Below are positions 61,201-64,000 of a DNA stretch of 64,000 nucleotides, in pieces. This stretch comes from Pseudogracilibacillus sp037071985 (GTDB lineage Bacteria; Bacillota; Bacilli; Bacillales; Amphibacillaceae). The translations under genes and the position numbers were made by a program. How positions within the stretch are numbered: position 1 is the first letter of the stretch; each line of letters starts with the position of its first letter. Location: positions 124,001 through 188,000 of the forward strand of contig NZ_JAXHDF010000001.1 in the NCBI RefSeq assembly GCF_037071985.1, written 5' to 3'. The notes under the pieces are model-generated. The model was not told the DNA's origin. It saw nothing but the letters and a program-made list of their open reading frames with translations, and made no database searches.

Positions 61201-61857
61201 TTATGATAATCCCAGCCATTCAAATAGAAAAAACTTCACTTCCATTTCTTCTTCATCTTCCTCATCTTCTTCACGAGCAATAGATTCTTCTTGTTCTATC
61301 TCATCCTCTTCGATTGATTCTTCTTCATTAGCATCATCTAGTTCATCCGTTTCTGAATCTGCTACAGTAGACCCATTTGAAAAGTCAATAAAGCATAATG
61401 GTGGAAATAAAACACACCACCAGTTGGAACCTTTACTCTCACCAATAGAAATAAGCACTGCTTCATATTCTCCAGCCGGATATACGAAATTATCATATAT
61501 TTTCATTGGAAATGTCACATTTGAACTATACTCAACGGTAAAAGAGTGTAAAACATTTTGTTCCTTTAATGTAGTTTCTACTATTTCTTCGATCTTAGGA
61601 ATCTGATTATCAATTGTTGTCCTAGCTTCTTCTATATTATCTATATCTATTACTAGCTCATTGATGTACTTATTCACTTCATCTCGTACCATTCGTTTGA
61701 TCGCCTGGTCTTCATCAGAATCACTATTAGCTAATATTCGCAGACGAATTGCTTCATCAGGAATGACTTGATGCGATTGTTCCGTACCTACTTCTTCTAC
61801 CTGCAATCCAAAAACATTCAAAACTATCAATATAATAAATATAATTCCTTTTTTCAT
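61201..61857 (-). CDS. spoIIR: Stage II sporulation protein R
   Basis: 218 residues from ATG 61857 (GGGGGATA upstream). An N-terminal export signal (KGIIFIILIVLNVFGL) precedes the SpoIIR domain: IPDEAIRLRILANSDSDEDQ, DNFVYPAGEYEAVLISIGE, NWWCVLFPPLCFID. Made in the forespore and secreted into the intermembrane space, it triggers SpoIIGA to process pro-sigma-E. Residues about 167-206 are almost all Asp/Glu, an acidic insert before the terminal FFLFEWLGLS. Confidence 0.93.
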   Translation of the reverse strand: MKKGIIFIILIVLNVFGLQVEEVGTEQSHQVIPDEAIRLRILANSDSDEDQAIKRMVRDEVNKYINELVIDIDNIEEARTTIDNQIPKIEEIVETTLKEQNVLHSFTVEYSSNVTFPMKIYDNFVYPAGEYEAVLISIGESKGSNWWCVLFPPLCFIDFSNGSTVADSETDELDDANEEESIEEDEIEQEESIAREEDEEDEEEMEVKFFLFEWLGLS

Positions 61858-61935
61858 TGTATTATCCCCCGCCATACAAAGTTATTTACAGTATGGGCAA
61901 CGGAATAAAAATATAAACACTCTATTATTTTTTCC

Positions 61936-62811
61936 CTACAACTGAGCGGATATAATTCGATCCTTACCATTTAAGTCTTTTATTGTTTTTATTTGTTTCG
62001 GGGAAAGTTTTTGCTCCAAAATTGTTGTAACTGCCGAAGACTGGGTATAGCCAATTTCAAAACAAATGTAACGCTCCGATCTATCAGAAAGGGAGGCGAT
62101 TTGACCAATAATTTCATGATAAGCGGCAAGCCCATTATTAGAAGCAAATAACGCTAAATCCGGATCAAAATTTTTTACAGTATCTGAAAGGAAGTCTCTT
62201 TCTGTCTCAGCTATATAAGGAGGATTCGAAACAATAACATGCGGGTTACAATACTCGGTTATCCCTTCTAAAAAATTCCCTTGCACAAATTGTATATTCG
62301 CACCATGCTTTTTAGCGTTCCTCTTAGCGACTTGAAGCGCTTGTGTAGAAATATCTGTCGCATATACAGTTGCATTCGCTAACTCCAATGCCAGTGTTAT
62401 ACCAATTATCCCACTACCTGTACCGACATCAACGATAGTAACCGGCTGATTTTCTGCAAGGTTTTTTTCTACAATATGGATAACATGCTGCACTAATTCT
62501 TCTGTCTCAAATCGCGGTATTAGAACATGCTGATTGACTTCGAATTCCCGTCCAAAAAATTCCTCATAGCCAGTAATATGTTGGACTGGTACTCCTGTCA
62601 TCACATGTTTATGGATATCTGCTTTAAATTGTTTGATAATGGAATCGCCAATATTCTCTTGCATATTGGCAAAATATTCAGACCGTGACATCCCCAACAA
62701 GTGTTGGAGTAATATTTCTGCTACTCTTTCTTCTCGGTTATTTTTTTGTAAAAAAGAAAAAGCCCAATTCAGGACTTCATATTGTTTTGATGACTCACAC
62801 ATATTATTCAC
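61936..62811 (-). CDS. prmC: Release factor glutamine methyltransferase
   Basis: 291 residues. The N-terminal helical domain is followed by the SAM-binding IVDVGTGSGIIGITLALE and the catalytic NPPY motif (VSNPPYIAETERD). It methylates the Gln of the GGQ motif of RF1 and RF2. It overlaps prfA by eight bases, the usual coupling. Confidence 0.95.
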   Translation of the reverse strand: MNNMCESSKQYEVLNWAFSFLQKNNREERVAEILLQHLLGMSRSEYFANMQENIGDSIIKQFKADIHKHVMTGVPVQHITGYEEFFGREFEVNQHVLIPRFETEELVQHVIHIVEKNLAENQPVTIVDVGTGSGIIGITLALELANATVYATDISTQALQVAKRNAKKHGANIQFVQGNFLEGITEYCNPHVIVSNPPYIAETERDFLSDTVKNFDPDLALFASNNGLAAYHEIIGQIASLSDRSERYICFEIGYTQSSAVTTILEQKLSPKQIKTIKDLNGKDRIISAQL

Positions 62812-63874
62812 CTATATGTTCAAGTTTTTTCGTTTGATCGTCTATTAAAAGAGCGTCAATAAATTCATCCAATTTTCCTGCTAAGATCTGATCTAATTTT
62901 TGAATCGTTAATCCAATCCGATGATCTGTAACTCTATTTTGCGGAAAATTATATGTTCTTATTCGCTCCGAACGATCTCCCGTTCCAACGGCTGATTTTC
63001 GAGATTCATCGTATTCAGCTTGTGCTTCTTGTTGATATTTATCATATAATCTTGCTCTTAATACTTTCATTGCTTTTTCTTTATTTTTAATTTGAGATTT
63101 TTCATCCTGACAAGAAACTACTATTCCAGTAGGTTCATGTGTTAACCTAACTGCTGACATCGTCGTGTTTACACTTTGTCCACCTGGACCACTTGAGGCA
63201 AATCGGTCTACTCGAATATCGCTCTCATTCAGTTCGATTTCTACATCTTCCGCTTCTGGTAAAACAGCAACAGTTGCAGTTGAAGTATGGACACGTCCAC
63301 TTGCTTCTGTCTCTGGGACACGTTGAACACGGTGTGCGCCGTTTTCAAACTTTAATTTTGAAAAAGCACCTTTCCCATTAATCATAAAAATAATTTCTTT
63401 ATATCCACCAACACCAGTTGTATGTGCTTCAATAACTTCCGTTTTCCATCTATTGGCTTCCGCATAACGCGAATACATTCTATATAAATCTCCAGCAAAA
63501 AGGGCTGCTTCATCTCCACCTGCAGCTGCGCGGATTTCCATGATAACGTTCTTATCGTCATTAGGATCTTTAGGTAATAATAAAATCTTTAAGTCTTCTT
63601 CCAGTTGTTCATTTCGCTCTGTTAATTCATCTATTTCCATCTTAACCATTTCAATCATGTCATCATCTAAATCATCTTCTAACATTTCTTTCGCATCATT
63701 CAGTTCTGTTTTCGTATGCTTATATTCTCTATACGCGACAACTGCGTCTTCCAAGTCAGATTGCTCTTTTGAATATTCACGTATTTTATTCGGGTCACTA
63801 ATAACTTCCGGATCACTAAGTAATTCGTTAAGTTTATTATATCGATCTTCTAAAGATTGCAATCGATCTAGCAT
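62804..63874 (-). CDS. prfA: Peptide chain release factor 1
   Basis: 356 residues from ATG 63874, which follows AAGAGGTGA; the upstream frame to 63928 is not coding. It reads UAA and UAG. The stop-codon motif is PET (in VPETEASGRVHTSTATVAV), the Gram-positive form of PxT. The peptidyl-hydrolysis motif is GGQ in SSGPGGQSVN. It heads the prfA-prmC pair. Confidence 0.96.
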   Translation of the reverse strand: MLDRLQSLEDRYNKLNELLSDPEVISDPNKIREYSKEQSDLEDAVVAYREYKHTKTELNDAKEMLEDDLDDDMIEMVKMEIDELTERNEQLEEDLKILLLPKDPNDDKNVIMEIRAAAGGDEAALFAGDLYRMYSRYAEANRWKTEVIEAHTTGVGGYKEIIFMINGKGAFSKLKFENGAHRVQRVPETEASGRVHTSTATVAVLPEAEDVEIELNESDIRVDRFASSGPGGQSVNTTMSAVRLTHEPTGIVVSCQDEKSQIKNKEKAMKVLRARLYDKYQQEAQAEYDESRKSAVGTGDRSERIRTYNFPQNRVTDHRIGLTIQKLDQILAGKLDEFIDALLIDDQTKKLEHIGE

Positions 63875-63961
63875 GAAGGAATCACCTCTTCTTACCATTC
63901 TTATAATTATTTTATATATAGTATACACTACTTCATAATCACGAAACTATTTTAATCCAAT

Positions 63962-63989
63962 AAAAAACAGGCATGAAGCCTGCCTGTTT
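63962..63989 (-). terminator. Terminator of an upstream minus-strand gene
   Basis: AAACAGGC pairs with GCCTGTTT around a nine-base loop, followed by six T on the minus strand. The gene it ends lies beyond the right edge. Confidence 0.75.
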
Positions 63990-64000
63990 GTATAACAATA

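Overview
The window is low-GC chromosomal DNA from a spore-forming Bacillaceae member. The evidence is sigma-A promoters, strong AGGAGG-type ribosome sites, spore genes (spoIIR, CotZ-like and CotF-like coat proteins), T-box and TPP leaders, and the prfA-prmC-spoIIR-ywl-glyA-upp gene order known from Bacillus subtilis. The mix of genes and the interspersed repeats would fit an Oceanobacillus/Virgibacillus-type genus, but that placement is inference. No rRNA, tRNA, CRISPR array, prophage or insertion sequence with an intact transposase was seen. Almost every gene belongs to a known family.

Layout. 1-825: a partial unknown gene and a VOC-fold protein. 1092-7632: trpEDCFBA behind two tandem tryptophan T-boxes. 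7738-10575: tenI-thiS-thiG-thiF (minus strand) behind a TPP riboswitch. 10738-13280: an ArsR-type metal sensor and a Zn/Cd P-type ATPase with palindromic operators. 13300-13941: a YheO-like regulator. 14209-20249: an oligopeptide/dipeptide ABC operon oppD-oppF-SBP-oppB-oppC with a cre-like site. 20339-27960: an AraC regulator divergent from a sugar operon (binding protein, two permeases, GH65 disaccharide phosphorylase, beta-phosphoglucomutase). That operon imports an alpha-glucoside, phosphorolyses it to beta-glucose 1-phosphate and isomerises this to glucose 6-phosphate. It has no ATPase of its own.

28516-39013: single genes and small operons: CotZ-like coat protein, thioredoxin-like protein, a Ytr-like GntR/ABC operon, exonuclease III, an NCS2 permease, CotF-like coat protein and lipoteichoic acid synthase. 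39040-49781 (minus strand): ilvE, then a T-box leader and ilvB-ilvN-ilvC-leuA-leuB-leuC-leuD-ilvA; ilvD is not here. 49817-52215: modA-modB-modC and the broken remnant of a divergent HTH regulator. 52802-63874 (minus strand): wecB, upp, glyA, ywlG, rpiB, an MCP, ywlE, mntP, ywlC, an acetyltransferase-like gene, spoIIR, prmC and prfA.

The least explained signal is a family of structured, non-coding, modular repeats. Copies lie near 22.5, 34.1 and 52.3 kb, in both orientations. One copy sits inside the sugar operon, and one lies beside a broken regulator at an apparent synteny break. I found no convincing new multi-gene system.
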